A DNA stretch of 64,000 nucleotides from Bryum argenteum (lineage: Eukaryota > Streptophyta > Bryopsida > Bryales > Bryaceae). The notes below the pieces were generated by a model. The model searched no databases. It had not been told where the DNA came from and saw only the letters and a program-made list of their open reading frames with translations. The stretch's first letter is position 1; every line of letters begins with the position of its first letter. Position numbers and translations under genes: made by a program. Where the stretch lies: the NCBI GenBank assembly GCA_037043015.1, contig CM073324.1, positions 8,887,013 through 8,951,012 of the forward strand, in the 5' to 3' direction. This document shows, piece by piece, positions 21,840 through 35,394 of this stretch.

Positions 21840-23779
21840 ATGGAAACGCTAGCCGGGCCGAAGCGTGCTCTCGAAATCGGCGCTTCCTTGCAATGCCGAC
21901 ACACGACGAGATTGATGCAGAAACGGACACTATGCTTGACTCATTCTCCTCGCCAGAATACATCGCTACGAAAGTCATTCAAGTTGCAGGTATCAAAATT
22001 CTCCTAGTAGCTTACCTCGATGACCTCGCTGCCATCAACCTTATGAGTGTGTTGTGGGAGTGCAGGTGACTTGTGAGAAGAAGGCAACCGTGTTAACTCC
22101 TCCATTGAAACAGCTTACATTGACTGAGCCTAAAGTTGTGCATAAGTTTGTAAAAGCCTTCGCGCCAGCCACTGTTGCCAACTTGGGACCGGGATTCGAC
22201 TTCTTAGGCTGCGCCGTCGATGGATTAGGAGATTTCGTCACTGCTGAGGTACCAAGCAGGTGTCCGATGTTCGTCAATTCTCGTCGAATGGGTAGAGGAT
22301 ACTCGTTGAGCATTTCAATGAATACATAGTAGTATGAGAAGCTGGATATCATCGAATACAAGAACCAGCTCTGCTGAGATCACTGCTTATGAACTTTCTT
22401 CTGCAAATTCGAAGTGGAAGTGAATTCCATTTACGTTGAGGATGAGTGACCGGAGCCAAGTTTTACTTGCCCTAATCGCTACAAACGTCAATGTACTGGA
22501 CGGATGCAGTCGAATTAGGTCGTCCCATGGGTTTAGGGTTCAGGGTTTAGACCGGCTGTTGGATGTAAATTGCAACACTGTGCGAAGTTTACTTGGAGCT
22601 GGCGAGGGAGAGCATAATTGTCGAGCTGAATCTGTAATGCTGGGATGATTACAGGTGAGTGATGCAGTGCCTGCAGGGGAGATCGTAATTGAGGCCATTA
22701 CCGGCGACAACGGGCGACTGTCACTTGTGCCGGGAGACAATTGTGCTGGAATTGCAGGCAAGGCCACCTTAGAGTTGTTGGGAGTGAAGTCCATAGGTAT
22801 CATTCTGAATCTGCACAAAGGCTTGCCACTTGGAAGTGGGCTCGGCTCCAGTGCCGCTAGTGCTGCGGCAGCTGCTGCTGCGGTGCGCTTTCTCACAAAT
22901 ACCTGATGCATTCCTCCAAGTTAGCCACTTTATCTACTCTTCTGGGCGGTTTGAGGATCCCGGAAAAAGTGCTTCTTGCTACTGAAGTGAGTTTGTTTGC
23001 AGGTGAACGGACTGTTTGGAAGCCCTTTGAGCAAGGCTGAGCTTGTGCAAGCAGGTTTGGAGTCAGAGGCAACCGTGAGTGGTTACCATGCTGACAATAT
23101 TGCTCCATCACTCATGGGTGGCTTCGTTTTAGTGCGAAGCTACACTCCCCTCGATCTCATACCTCTTGCCTTTCCTAGCGAGAAGGATCTCTACTTCGTG
23201 CTTGTGATACCAGACTTCGAGGCACCTACAAAGGAAATGCGGGCAGCATTGCCAACACAGGTTAACACACTCTTCATTCACAACATCACTTAAGCGTCGT
23301 TTTTAGTTCTAATTCTTAACGACGTTTCACATGCAGATATCCATGAAGAAGCATATTGCCAATTGTAGTCAGGCGTCTGCTTTGGTGACTGCCATTTTAC
23401 AGGGCGAAGCGCATCTTCTTGGAGCCGCTCTTTGTAAGTCGAATTCTACCTGCACATTATTACATTCGTTGCAATGCTCTGATTCTCATGGTGTTACTGG
23501 CAATGCAAAGCAGCGTCAGATTCTATTGTGGAGCCGCAGAGGGCGCCTCTTATTCCAGGGATGAGCAAAGTGATTGCAGCATCGGAGAGTGCACATGCGT
23601 ATGGGTGCACGATAAGCGGAGCAGGCCCCACTGCTGTTGCCATTACCGACTCGGAGGAGAAAGGAAACGCCATTGCTGCTGCTATGGTGAAAGCCTTCCA
23701 GGTCCATGGAGGTCTCAAGGCTGAGTCTCACGTGAACAAGCTAGACAGGGAAGGTGCTCGCATTGTTGCTTACAAATGA
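21840..23779 (+). CDS. HSK: Homoserine kinase, plastid precursor
   Basis: This GHMP-family kinase phosphorylates homoserine with ATP to O-phosphohomoserine, the branch point to threonine and methionine in plastids. The predicted CDS is exons 21840-21989, 22066-22248, 22655-22882, 23003-23260, 23337-23433 and 23514-23779, giving about 393 aa. All junctions are GT-AG and keep phase. For the last acceptor I chose the second AG (..AAAGCAG), because it yields the conserved ALSSDSIVEP. Residues 1 to about 70 look like a transit peptide (basic, S/T/L-rich). Family motifs are VKAFAPATVANLGPGFDFLG at the start of the mature domain, the ATP-binding GLPLGSGLGSSAAS (about residues 167-180), GYHADNIAPSLMGGF and, near the C-terminus, GCTISGAGPTAVAI. 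It converges on the SERINC gene. Identity is very secure; exon ends are moderately secure. Confidence 0.94.
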
Positions 23780-24840
23780 TGCCTAAAAGGTCAAAGGAGT
23801 CCCTGAGCACTGCGAATTTTTATCGTGGGAGGTGCTCTCATTTAGCATTCGTAACCAAGAGAATAAGATTGTGATTCCTTGCTAAATAAACATGAGGTGC
23901 GTGTGCTCAGTTGCAGACGTGAGTGGTGGTGGAAATTCCTACATTTGTTGTAATAATTGTCCATGTTACATCGTGAACTCCTTCCCTTCTTCCCCGGGAT
24001 CTTTTACATGTATTGAGTTTCCTATGTTGCATGACTAATCGTGTAGAATGTGCATGCAGTGGAATGGAATATAGTTTCAGCTAAAATGTGGTAATTTGAA
24101 AAGCGTCACTCTTGTACCTGTAGTACACAAGGATGATGGAAGCGAGGTTCTTGCTTAGAGAAGTAAGAAAAAGTAATTCGATGCTTGGTGTGCCGAAAAA
24201 AAAGAATTTCGTATGAAAAGGAAGTCGGGTGTGCATAAGAATGTGAACAATCTTGTATTACTTGTTTACATCTATACTCGGACGCCCCCTTTTAATGGGA
24301 CAACCTCTTTCTTAAATTTTCTCCCTGCTTTCTAGCGCGTACCCTATGCATACATCTTTAGAGTGTTTGGATATAGGTAGGGTAGTCTAAAGGTCCATTG
24401 GATAAGAAAATGATGTCTTCTTGCTCCTTTAGCAACCAAATACTCATTGGATAAGAAAATGATGTCTTCTTGCTCCTTTAGCAACCAAAATACTCCCTCT
24501 GCCCCACTATGATTGTCCAATAGATTTTTTCAAATCTACCTCAAATACACCTATTTATGGGCCTATAAGCATGTGCATTGACTTCCACAAGCCTGGCTGA
24601 AGGTAAGTTTACAAGAGAAACGGCACCCAGAGGTGAGCATTAACAAATGCACATAAATATTAACAAGGCTTGCGAACAAACGATTTAAAAACCGATAACC
24701 GGGTCTCCACGAAGAAAATACCCGAAATTATTCAAAGTACAGTAAATGAAATCTTAAACTATCTGAAACCACTAACATCTATACACATACTACAAACACA
24801 AGGCAGCTATGATAGGTACTCGTATGATACGAAACTGCAC
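23780..24840. other. Convergent intergenic region
   Basis: This is the 3' flank of homoserine kinase and SERINC. It contains a 49-bp tandem duplication at 24396-24494. No gene was seen. Confidence 0.5.
24396..24494. repeat. 49-bp tandem duplication
   Basis: Two adjacent copies of a unit starting CATTGGATAAGAAAATGATG are almost identical (24396-24444 and 24445-24494). The second copy has one extra A near its end, so the duplication is recent. Confidence 0.9.
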
Positions 24841-27291
24841 TTAGGAGAAGTCTCTGTCGGGGAAAAACTGGGGAGCCACCAGGGACCAGATGTAGAGTGC
24901 AGCCGTGATCCATTGCGTGGTGATGCGCACCCACACAGACGCCCACCCCACATCGATGATGTCCTTCTCGGCCAGGTTTGCACCACCCCATCCAGTAAGG
25001 AGCATGGCGGAGTACATGCTAGCGAGAGCAAAGATCAAGTGGAAGAAACTGTAGACGTAAGTAACTGGACGAGGCTCCTTGTTGTGTCGCCCTCCTCGAC
25101 GAATAGGTTTATCATCATCGTCGGAATCACTGTTCGCTCTCTCCAAATCGTCTTTCGACAAAAGAGCCTTTTCAGAGGATCCTGTATACAGAAAACACGT
25201 CAACAATCAAAGCTAAACTAAAATATCCTACATAAATTGGGTGTCGTGATGAAAATCTACTAATCAATGGAACGTGTTAATGGCGTCGGTTAGCAGGAAA
25301 TGTCGAACTGCGGCTATTGCATGGATCGCACAGGCAAAAGTTTCTCGTTTGGCATTAATGAAGTTATTAAGAGAACCCCACGCTCACAGGAAGCAGACAG
25401 AAGCTTACCTTCTCTTGGAGAGGAAGGTGGGGAGAGGAAAGTTGTGGAGGAGCCAGCGCGCACAGCAGAGTAAACCACAGAAAGTAGCGTTGTCAACATG
25501 CCCAAAACGAGAGTCCCCTTCGACACGGCATTCACGTGGTTATGAAGACCATTGCATTCATAATCCCGAGGCTCACTTGACAACGCACTATACGCCAGGT
25601 AGGTACAGTACGCTGCAATCACGCTCGCTGGCAAAAGGCTACCATTCACCTGATGCATACGATCCAAGAAATATTAGATGTGTACAAAGCACGAAGGAAA
25701 TTGCAATATTGCAGAAGACAGTGTTTAGGAATTACAATCAACACCTACATTATCGAAACACACAAAGCATCTAGAATTATACAACTACGCCAGAAAGAAC
25801 ATCGAAGTTGAACTGAGTACCTGAGGATGCAGAGAAACAATAGCGAACGCCACACCAAGGAAGAGCGTGAAGGAGATGACGAAAGTGTTCAGCTCACAAT
25901 CCTGTCCTGATGGTGTGAACCAATGGAACAGAAAGCCAGAGAATATCCAGCTCGCCAAGTAGCAACCGACAGACACACATAATAATGCAATATACCTGCC
26001 CCATTTTAAAAATATAGATTTAGAAGACGAGATATGGAGACAGAGCTAAAAAGAGAAACAAAGAAGCCCACAAGAAGTTGAGGTTTACAAAAAAATGTAC
26101 TGAAAGTTCGTAGTAATGAAGAGAGAATGCTCACCAAAACTGTTCATCTTTGGCCACCCAAGCAGCGTTCCAGTTGTGAGTGAAGTCCAGGAGGATAACG
26201 ACTTGAATCAATAGAAACAGACCTGATCCAAAGCGCGAAACACTTCCTGCAAGGGTTTTAACCATGTTAATTTCCGTCTCCTCACTCTGTACTTCAAACA
26301 TTGCAAGTTAAGCAGCACAAAAATACAGACCCCAAGCACTAGAACAACACACTCAACATAGGTAAAGAAATTGAGAGCGAACGTAGTCGACTAGCCGACT
26401 AGCCTCTCCCCTTTCGAAGCCTTCAGTATAATTCTTAACTGGTACTTTCAAACCATGCATCTTATTAATGTGTTTCCAGAACTAAACACGTATCATACTA
26501 TCACCTTAAAATGTTCATTCATCAACCAGCAGCACAACATTAAAGTCTTCGCACGGTAGTGGAACACGAATCTGAATACAATGTCCTAATACAAAGGTGC
26601 TAAGTCATATTCCATATCTGAAACTTCATTACTGATTTATTTTCATCGCCAGACATCGTGAAAGAACATCTACAAACAGAGAGTTTCATATATGAACCAC
26701 GAAAACGTACCATAAGCGTTGACGAGGCCATTGGGGAGGAAGAACATCAACAGAATCGTGATGCACCACAAGATAAGCTTCACCATCCAGCCTCCATGAT
26801 GCCACGAATCTCGCTGCTCACGCTGGTCCTTAACACCAATCATGAGTACGGCAAACGCAACGAAAAACAGGAAGTTTCCCAAGCTCACACGCAAAACCGC
26901 TTGTGTGGCGAACCACTCCGGGCTAGGCGTTTCGGCGAAGGTATTGATCCCTGACACAGAGCCGAATCGAATTTCAATTTCGGTGTACATTCTTTCCCAA
27001 ATCAGAAAATTAAACAAAAATCCTGCTCTCAAACTTGGTGCCCTTTCTTTAGTCCAGTCGTCTCTCTTCCATCCACAAAGAAACACCGTTCGAGATGAAG
27101 CACTTACATGGAATTTTTGCCAATAAAGGCCCAGCAAAGTCACGGAGTAGCCACGACACAATCAGTGACATTGCAAACAGACCGCAGTACGCAATCCGGG
27201 CTGAGCGCCGCGAAATGCCTCCCGCTACTCCCTGACATGCCGCGCATGCGCATGATGCACAGCATGACGCCAGACATCCCGCTGCCCACAT
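24841..27291 (-). CDS. SERINC/TMS1-family multipass membrane protein
   Basis: The predicted CDS is six minus-strand exons: 27108-27291, 26711-26950, 26135-26246, 25821-25995, 25409-25649 and 24841-25181. All have GT-AG junctions with consistent phase, giving about 430 aa. The N-terminus is cysteine-rich (CLASCCASCACAACQGV) and is followed by GISRRSARIAYCGLF, a hallmark of plant SERINC/TMS1 proteins. About ten hydrophobic segments follow, including FLFFVAFAVLMIGV, SRFGSGLFLLIQVVILLDF and FVISFTLFLGVAFAIVSL. Conserved motifs include LDFTHNWNAAWV and, after an acidic loop (SDSDDDDKP), PVTYVYSFFHLIFALASMY, then a C-terminus ending near LVAPQFFPDRDFS. Animal relatives were proposed to incorporate serine into membrane lipids and act as lipid scramblases. 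The plant role is not established, so I give only the family. The start at 27291 fits known N-termini. Confidence 0.93.
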
Positions 27292-27960
27292 CCTGGCTAC
27301 TCAGTCTGTACCAATCCCCTGAAGACAACAGGTCCAACTCATGAGGAAACCCTAATCCACACTCCCCGTAAAATTCAAACTCCACATACACAGTACGAGG
27401 TTAATCCCTCAACGATCCGAATCTTCGATAATTCCCGAACATCCAAAAATTCCGAAAAAATTGATGGATAAAGCTTCATGATAAAAATTGGATTCAAATT
27501 TCCCATAGTGCGAAAAATTCATGAAAGTGACCACGGCTCCCAACAAACGTGACGTACTACGAATAGAGCCTCACCTCAATCAACCTTTGCACAGATATGA
27601 AAGCGAAGAGCAATTACAAATATGCCACATAAGAAAATTCTCCACTCCCTAAATGAGCAGGTCGCAAAACCCTAGGGGAAAGATCGGAAACAAACAAAGA
27701 TCGGAAATTAACAAATTTGAAGCAACACGGCTTAAAATTGCCGCAATTGCAGCCAGAAAAATGTAAAGAACAGCAAATTGTAAGAACAGAGCGACACGGC
27801 AACGATTGAGAAACGGACGCGGGCTTACGATGTCTTCGAAACTTTGGTGTCGGAGGAGGACTGCGAAGAAAATGCCTCGTTGGTGACACACATACACACA
27901 CGAAGACCCCCTAACGTAAAGCGGAGACTTGGGAGTCGGGACGAAGACTTAATCCCGAAG
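27292..27960 (-). promoter_or_regulatory. Upstream region of the SERINC gene
   Basis: This is probably the promoter and leader. AAAACCCTAG-type telo-like sequence occurs near 27665-27676, and a (CA)n-like stretch lies near 27888-27902. Short antisense frames have no family resemblance. A 5'UTR intron is possible but not shown. Confidence 0.3.
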
Positions 27961-28439
27961 TCTTGCCCCGTTCTGGAAGGTTGGATTATTTTACATGTAT
28001 TTAGGAAAAATAGGAAAAATAAATGAAAAATGCAGGTTAAGCTTTTATTAAATGACCTTTACAAGGTTACTATATTTCTATTTTTATACCTTTATCTTTT
28101 ACCTTGGGGGTTTATAAGAGAATTTGGTATTTTTCTCTATGTGCATCTAAGCAAGTAAATAGTTATAAGAGATGGTCAATTCTAATGAGAGAATATTCCT
28201 ATTTCAAGTTGTATTAACACTTCGATAATGAATGTTTAAAAATTTGATCATCTAGTGATAAAGTACTTTATACTATTTTCAATTCCAATTCTTAGAATGC
28301 AAGTTCGTTATGGATGATTTTTCAAATTTTAAAAATTCATACTCACGTAACATTCTTAGGAATCATAATTACAATGATTATTAATGGCCGGACAATAATA
28401 GTTAAGGGATTATAACATTAAATATATTGTAACATCAAT
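27961..28439. other. AT-rich spacer
   Basis: Nothing was recognised. Confidence 0.4.
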
Positions 28440-29480
28440 TTTTAACTATAAGTGTGATTGACCCCTAGATGTCCTTGGGTATCTTTGGTCAAAAAACAAA
28501 TATTCAGAGAAAGACTCAAAGATGAGAATAAAGACAAGCTATGTAGATATCAACAAGAAGATCTTGTAATAGACTTGTTGTAGGTTAAGTGAATCAAAAT
28601 TTAAGTCATCAAACCTCATAGATTGCGAGATCATAACGTATTAATAAGCAAGACAGGGTTACAAAATTTCATCATTTTTACTTTAGAGTGGAGAAGTTAC
28701 CATCAAATTGATTGCAATAAAAGAAACATGAACTACAAAGTTTTCCATCTTCATCTCAATAATACCTTTGTACAAGAAATATATTCATCAAATAAATTCT
28801 CGGCTGTGATAATAGCCTTGCAATTGTGAAAACTACCAAAAATCTTACAAAGAAAAAATAGTTTATAACTCAACCCTTTGCAATCAGATTTTATGCCTTC
28901 TCTTCAATATATATTCGATTTTGTCAAGGTTTTTATCACATGAACAAATTCAATTTGGAGCCCCTCCCAAAAAACAAAGTCAAAATCCAACGCTGGATGA
29001 AAAAGATATAGCTCCTCAAAAATCATTCATTTTTTTCACTTTTTTTCATTGAGGAAACATCATTGCTAATTTAGTACTAAAAGTATTTGGATCAAAAATC
29101 TTTTAACTAGAAAGTTGTTGGAATTCACCTTAAGATCATGCCTATGTAAAAAAGTTATGAAAATTTAAGTTCAATTTCACATAATTGCCTTACAATGGTA
29201 AAACATGCCCCATGTTTGAAATTTCAAAAACAAGAGCTACTTTCACTAAAATGCATGCCATAAATTTATACTTTCTTTAATAAATATGTTGTTTTTACTA
29301 AGAACTTATGGCTTCCCAAAGATTCTGCCCTTCATCCAAAATTTCATTTTTCAACCTCAAGATGTTGAAAGGTTATGCCTAAATCCAAAATATATACTTT
29401 CAAAATCAAAATCGTCTATTGATCTTGGAGCTGAATTTGGCTTCAGTTCTTTGAGGTTTCAACCCTTAAATCATAAAAGA
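28440..29480 (+). repeat. Dispersed noncoding repeat family 1, copy C
   Basis: This is co-linear with 8330-9345 over nearly its whole length and with 6290-6990 in part. It lies between two genes, SERINC and GT47. It has no coding frame and no terminal repeats. Confidence 0.7.
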
Positions 29481-30000
29481 TACTCACTATCCTAATTGTG
29501 CTTTCAAGACGACCTGAGTCTACTTTTTTAAAAATTACAATGTGAAATATGTCTACAATCAGAATTTGATGCTTGAAACAATGGAATGAAACATGAATTT
29601 GTTCTAGCAATCACAATATCTAATAAAGTGACGATTGCGTCTCTGCATAATTCATAGCAATGAGTTTATTCACTACGAAGACCTCCATAGCACAATATAC
29701 AGATTGGATCAGTATTACGTTACATCGACTCTTTTGAAGATACCGAAGCAATCCAGCATCTACAACTTTCCTTTACTTCAATTCTCTTTCCTACTCTCTG
29801 TCATTTTAAGATCATAAAAACCTCGCAACCATTTTGATACACGGCATTCTGCTCCTTGTGACTTCAATCTCACCATATTCGTGCATTCTAGTTCCTAGAG
29901 ATGCACTTTCATCATGTAGAATGCATGAACAAAAGGGGCAGCAGAAAGTACTTCGCCAGATTGGGAGTACTCCTTCCACTCGGGAGTTCCGCAGGAAGTC
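29481..30000. other. 3' flank of the GT47 gene
   Basis: Nothing was recognised except the likely 3'UTR of the minus-strand gene. Confidence 0.4.
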
Positions 30001-32211
30001 TCATCTTCTCCACCAATCTGGAACTCTTAGTCTTTGAGACCGGTGAATTGAGAGTTTGGCCGCCGACACTTTCCTTTGCACCTGTTTGAAAATCATATTC
30101 ACAGCATCGTCTTGCTTTGCAGGATGCTGATACTCAAAATGATGGGCAACGGCCTTCAACTTCGCCCACATTTGCAACCACCTCTCTTTCGTGATACTCC
30201 TCAATGCCCCCACCAAGAACCCTGGCTGAGTAGCCTCTTCGGCCGAGAAAAAGAGCGCAAACTCGTTGTAGTCAAGGTCGTCTTCGAAAGGCAGCTCAAT
30301 TCTGTCACTTATTGTGACAGGGACACAGTGACTGACAATGATATCGAACAGTCGGCAGCTCGACGGTGTATCTCCAGCCAGATTCAGGCAGAAGCGTGAG
30401 TTTCGCATACCTTCAGTCGCCTGCGACGACGACAAGGTACTTTAGTAAAAAAAAATGAAGAACACGCTTTCAGTTAAGTAGCTCTCACAACCTTGCTGCA
30501 TGAGTCAAGAGAAACACAGAGATGTAGGCTGTCGAGAAAAGTGATAAAAAAAACGGTACCGTTGAGATTCCTTCCTCAGAAACATCTAAACTATCCTCAA
30601 AGCGTACATCGGAGATGTTCACAAGCAACGCCGCCAGTTGACCCCTAACATGTCCATCCTGAACAAAGAGCAGCAAAACACCAACGGGTAAGAGATAGGC
30701 TGGTATCATCAATCATCCGATTCGTAAATGCTGCTGATTGCAATACAATTCGGGATGGAGTACTCAAGAAAACAAGGGCTTACAGCTTTGCGGTGTACTC
30801 TCCCTCGAAAGAATAAGAAGGTCTCGCGCGATTCAAAGGGATCATCAGATCTGTCGTTAGTGTACGAGGGCACAACGTGTAGGTAAGGAGCTACAACGTC
30901 CTTTTCCAACCGAGACACGTTTTTGCTCAATCTGCCAAAATCAGCAACTATGAAGATTGATTGGTTCAGCATTTCTCGGTAGGGCCTACACATTATCGAG
31001 AAAACAAAATGCACCCATTAGTTTCTTAGCCTGAACCTATCAACAAAGAGAGCTGACAGCAAGTCTCAGAAACTCAAAACGACCACGAACCGAAGCCATG
31101 ATGATGGTGTATCATTAGGAGCGCTACAAAAGCAAGGATGAAATGACATACTACAGAAGCCACTTCTCAACACGAATAATGTGTAAGGGACTTGGTTGAA
31201 CTCAACAGCGAGTAATGCATATGCTAAATGGCTAAGGTCACCCATTTTCACATGGAAATAGAAGTGTTTACAGTGTCACCTACAATGGTCTCCACACTCC
31301 TACTTCGATTGGCATAACAACACGATTGGTCTTGTGAAATATGGCTCATCGATCTCTATAAAACTTCCGAAATATCACGCTCGAAGTGAAGCAAAGAGCG
31401 TCAAAGAGAAGAGAAGAGGGAGAGAGACGAGAAAGAGAGAGAGAGAAGAGAAAAGGAGAAAGAAGAGAAGTGTCTTATCAAACCTTAAGGCATTGGGGTG
31501 ATGAACAGGAATGACGTGATCACGGCCTTGAGATGCCTGATACCATTCGGATTTGGATAATATGTCCAGAATAGCGACCTGGAACAAAAAGCATAAGACA
31601 CGAACATGGTCATGAAGATATAATAAGAGACTGCACAGCGACGGCGTAACAAGATACAAATGAGCAGCAGGGCTAAGTTCTCTTACCTGATATTGTTCGT
31701 CCTTCGGACCTTTACCAAATTTATTCAAAGACAGGGTTGAAAAAAAGGGCACGAAGAATACGTCGGCTTGCTTTGGATCCTTGACTCGGACAGCGCTCCG
31801 TTCCTCACCTCTACGGCCCCCACTATTCAATAGATAAGCCATCATCCAGTACGCAACGCTGTGTTGCATGTTATGTAACTCCTGGACCCATACAGGGACA
31901 CTAGAGCTGGTCCAGGGGAGCTCTAAGTCATCATTTTTACCCGGCGCCAATATACCCATGTTATACTTGCGTGGAAGATCATACATGTAAACTTTGAGCG
32001 GTGACGAGCATGACCGATCATCGGGTTGGCTACTGGATGACCATGAAATCCAGCTGCTTCCATTATTCTTCACACCCTCGCTAAAACCAAATTGGTTGTA
32101 GTAATTAACCCCCGCTTCCGAAGAGATGGTTGAAAGGACAAGAATGACCGCTATCAAGAGACCGAGTATGCTGAGCCCAATTACAGACTTCGTGCTTGCT
32201 TTCATCACCAT
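30001..32211 (-). CDS. Exostosin-family glycosyltransferase (GT47, ARAD-like)
   Basis: The predicted CDS is five minus-strand exons: 31687-32211, 31484-31578, 30784-30985, 30560-30658 and 30001-30420. They are phase-consistent with GT-AG ends, giving about 446 aa. Residues about 9-29 ([18 protein letters not shown]) form a single signal anchor, so it should be a type II Golgi protein. The exostosin/GT47 domain follows: [92 protein letters not shown] and [19 protein letters not shown]. It ends with [17 protein letters not shown] and a C-terminal VPDWW. The order and wording resemble plant ARAD1-type proteins, implicated in pectic arabinan synthesis. The donor/acceptor pair is not determined by sequence alone. 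It diverges from EXO70 with about 3.2 kb between the start codons. A GA-rich microsatellite (about 31425-31470) lies in an intron. Confidence 0.92.
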
Positions 32212-34300
32212 CTTGTCGGTTGGATCTTAGCCTACCACGAGGCATTTCATACTTCCTTTCGAATTTAGAACCATAAACCCCTCTCAGTTGAAAAATCCCG
32301 CTCACATCTGCAGATAGCCACAACAAAATTGAAGAGAAATGAAACGAAAATTCGACCTTTCACGACAAATATCTGGTACAGAACTTCACCCATCGTAGCT
32401 CTCCATTCAAGAGATTTTGAATCTTTACCAGCCTCAAAACCCTAATTTGCAGAGGAGTAAGCTGAACCCCGAATCTAGTTCGAAGCAAATCCATAGTGAT
32501 GCATAGACCCATGCTCAAAGGAGATCTCTCTAAATGACTAAAAAATCTACTAGAAACTCAGTTTCTCTGACATTGTTGTTGTCAAACCCTCAAAAACATG
32601 GTGTGGCGGCTTGGAAGTAAACACAATCCCGCTCTAGCATGTTCATAACTCAATTGCTTCCCATTCTGGTACTGCGACCCGCAGAGGGACCGGAGAACTT
32701 TCAATCGAAGGCTCGAATTGAACCTCCATCAAGCTTGAGCTTCTAACTAATTGGAATGATTCTGAGACAGACATTTACAAAACAACACCAGTACCGAAGG
32801 TTGCGTACCCAACTCGTGTTGCGTACCCAAATTTTGCGCCAGAACCTTCCACGCCTCGGGATTTCAAATGAATGCCTGCTCCACCCGCGCCTGTTCTTCC
32901 GTCAATGGCGATTCTCCTTGCCACATTCTTCCCACAGAAGGCGCCCGGATGAACTTCGCAGGCTGCTAGTTGGCGGCAGCCGCTGTGAATGAATCAACCG
33001 ACAATCGAACTGTTCACCGACAGCTAAATTTTCCGCTCCGGGAAACACAAAATATGCTATCTGCATCGTTTGTTTTCGGCATGCCCCTGTGCGGCACTGT
33101 ACTGCTCGTGAGGGATGAATGAAATATATAATCATTCGTTGACAGATGTCATCCACTACCCCGGAGTGGACGAGAACGTCCGTCGGCGTGGATCGTCAAT
33201 CGTAATTTCAATTATCGTCGCTATGGACGACTGATCGTTGAAGGGTGTAAACCATCTAGCACGGTTACCGGTGTCACATGTTTACATTATGTTTACATAT
33301 GTGAATTTTGAACCATATCACCTCTTTGGAAGCAGTTTCAAATTCTCTTGGACATTTGATTCTATTGTAAATGAAATTAAACATAGCATCTGTAACTAGT
33401 TTGGTTTAACGGAATGTTTTGAACAGTCCACTTTTCAATAATACTCTTACGGCATAATGCTCATGGACACCGAATCTTAAACTCAAATTCCTCCCTGTTC
33501 GTGAGATCATAGGGTTCAAAGTTGGAAAAGAAAAAATCCTTTGTTGTGAAAAAGGGATAGCAATGTTTTGAGGGCCAAAAGTACCATTTTTGAAGGTAAA
33601 TATGGACTGAGGCTCTTTACATTCTTCTTCCTAGGTGAGTTAGGAACATGTATATGCAATTTTTACCCTCCTACAATCTCTAAGACCCAAATAATTGCTT
33701 GATAATCCACACAGAGGTATGTTGAAATCCAAACACCAAGGCCCATTCTCAACAATTAAATATGCATTTCAAAAAATATTGGATTGAAAATCTGAACAGT
33801 AAGATCATGTCTTATTATCTTTTCTACATTTACAAGACATAAAACTTGAAAGAAAGTAAAATCTCAAGTTCTGGTAAATATTCGAAGGTTCGACAATTTT
33901 GGGCATATTTTGAGAATAAATGAGCATATACCGTTATTTGGGCAACTTTGGGTGGAGTTCGAATAGTGTTTTCAAACTTTGACTGAAAATATCTCCTAGA
34001 GTAGAGCATGAGATGACTTTCAGAAAGCTATGGAAAAACTCCACAGCCCTATAGAAAGGTTTTAGTTTCATGCAATCTAAAAATAGTAATTCAAAGGTTG
34101 ACCAAACCCGAATCAACCCAAAAATGTTCCACTTAAAACTTTAGGGGTTAACGAGCAATCCAAACCATATCCAACCATATAATTGAGTGATCTTGATCAT
34201 TGAAGAAAATCCAGCCATTTTTAGCAAATCATGGTATATATTAGAGACATAGGGAGTAACTTAGTACTATCAGTGATTTGGAGAATATATATGTATATAA
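32212..34300. other. Divergent intergenic region, GT47 / EXO70
   Basis: The left third is probably the GT47 promoter and leader. A 13-bp direct repeat GTTGCGTACCCAA occurs twice near 32801-32832. From about 33250 it becomes AT-rich without recognised genes. A TTTAGGGGTTAA at about 34131-34142 resembles the right end of the TTAA-flanked MITE at 58399, but I found no matching left end. Confidence 0.35.
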
Positions 34301-34309
34301 TAGAGCTTC

Positions 34310-35394
34310 TTCTTGAGGAGCAAATCGCATGAAAAATTTGACTATTTCACGGCATTGACGGATATTTTTAGGCACGAGCAAATGCAATCAGTCCTTGATC
34401 CCGAAGCTCTGTGTGGGAGCCCCGACGAGAGGGCAGATGGGAACGCGAGATTCATCAGATTACTGTTGGTGTACAGAAGAGTCGGTAAATCTGAACGAAC
34501 GATGCCGTGGTCGACGCTAGATTGCCCCGATCGGATTCCGACTGCTGCAACTTGCCAGCGACGACTTTGCTGCCGATTTTGCCATTGATGCTCCGCGCTG
34601 CGAGCTTGGTCGGATCGTGTCAGGCAGATCTGCGCGCATCAGCCATTCTCGACCGTAAGTTCCCCTTCTCCTATTTCTCGGCTTCTTTTTCCATCCATTT
34701 CGATCCACCCAATTAGGCTTGCCATTCTTGCATTTCCACGTTCAGTTCAATGCCATGCTTTCTTTCGGATGCGTGTACTTAGGGTTAGAAGAATTTTGAG
34801 AATTTTCAACGATCAGAGGATTACCGACTATTGGGTGTTGCTCTCCGTCTTATTTCCTCTTAGATCAATAAATGTATCGTAGCAATCTGTTGGATCTACC
34901 TACGAAAGAATGTTTCTTGATTCTCTCGTGAATCATTGCGCCAATAATGTCAGGTTCGTCAGGCAGCAGCCATCAATATCTAGCGTGATGATAGAATTGT
35001 TCTGTGACTTGCGGACTGCAATTTCCTAGATGCTCTTTTTTCGTCATGCTGACCAGATTCTGGAGGCAATGATACGTTAGGCGCATCGAGGAGTTGGTTC
35101 AATCAACTTCGCATTTAAATCGTAGGTCATTATCAGGTATCTTCCTTCGCGATGGAAACGATCTCTGAGTACAGTTTCCGCTTAACATTCCACTTTCTCG
35201 GCCAATCGCAGGTCCTAGAACACTTGACAGCGGAAGACCTTCTACCATGTTAGCTCTTCGTCGAAACCCTCGAGATTTAGGGTTTTGGGATTGTTCACTT
35301 GACTATGGCGTGTGGATGGAGCTTTGAATAATATTGCTCCGCGCCGGTTGTATAGTTCAGCCAGGATTGTTGTCAACTACAAATCCTAGGTGAA
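34310..35394 (+). promoter_or_regulatory. EXO70 leader exon and probable 5'UTR intron
   Basis: A more GC-rich block (about 34380-34660) ends in CTCGACC followed by the donor GTAAGT. An acceptor CAAATCCTAG stands nine bases before the ATG at 35395. This suggests a leader exon with an intron of about 725 bp in the 5'UTR. A telo-box-like TTTAGGGTTTT lies near 35276-35287. This is inferred from splice signals only. Confidence 0.4.
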
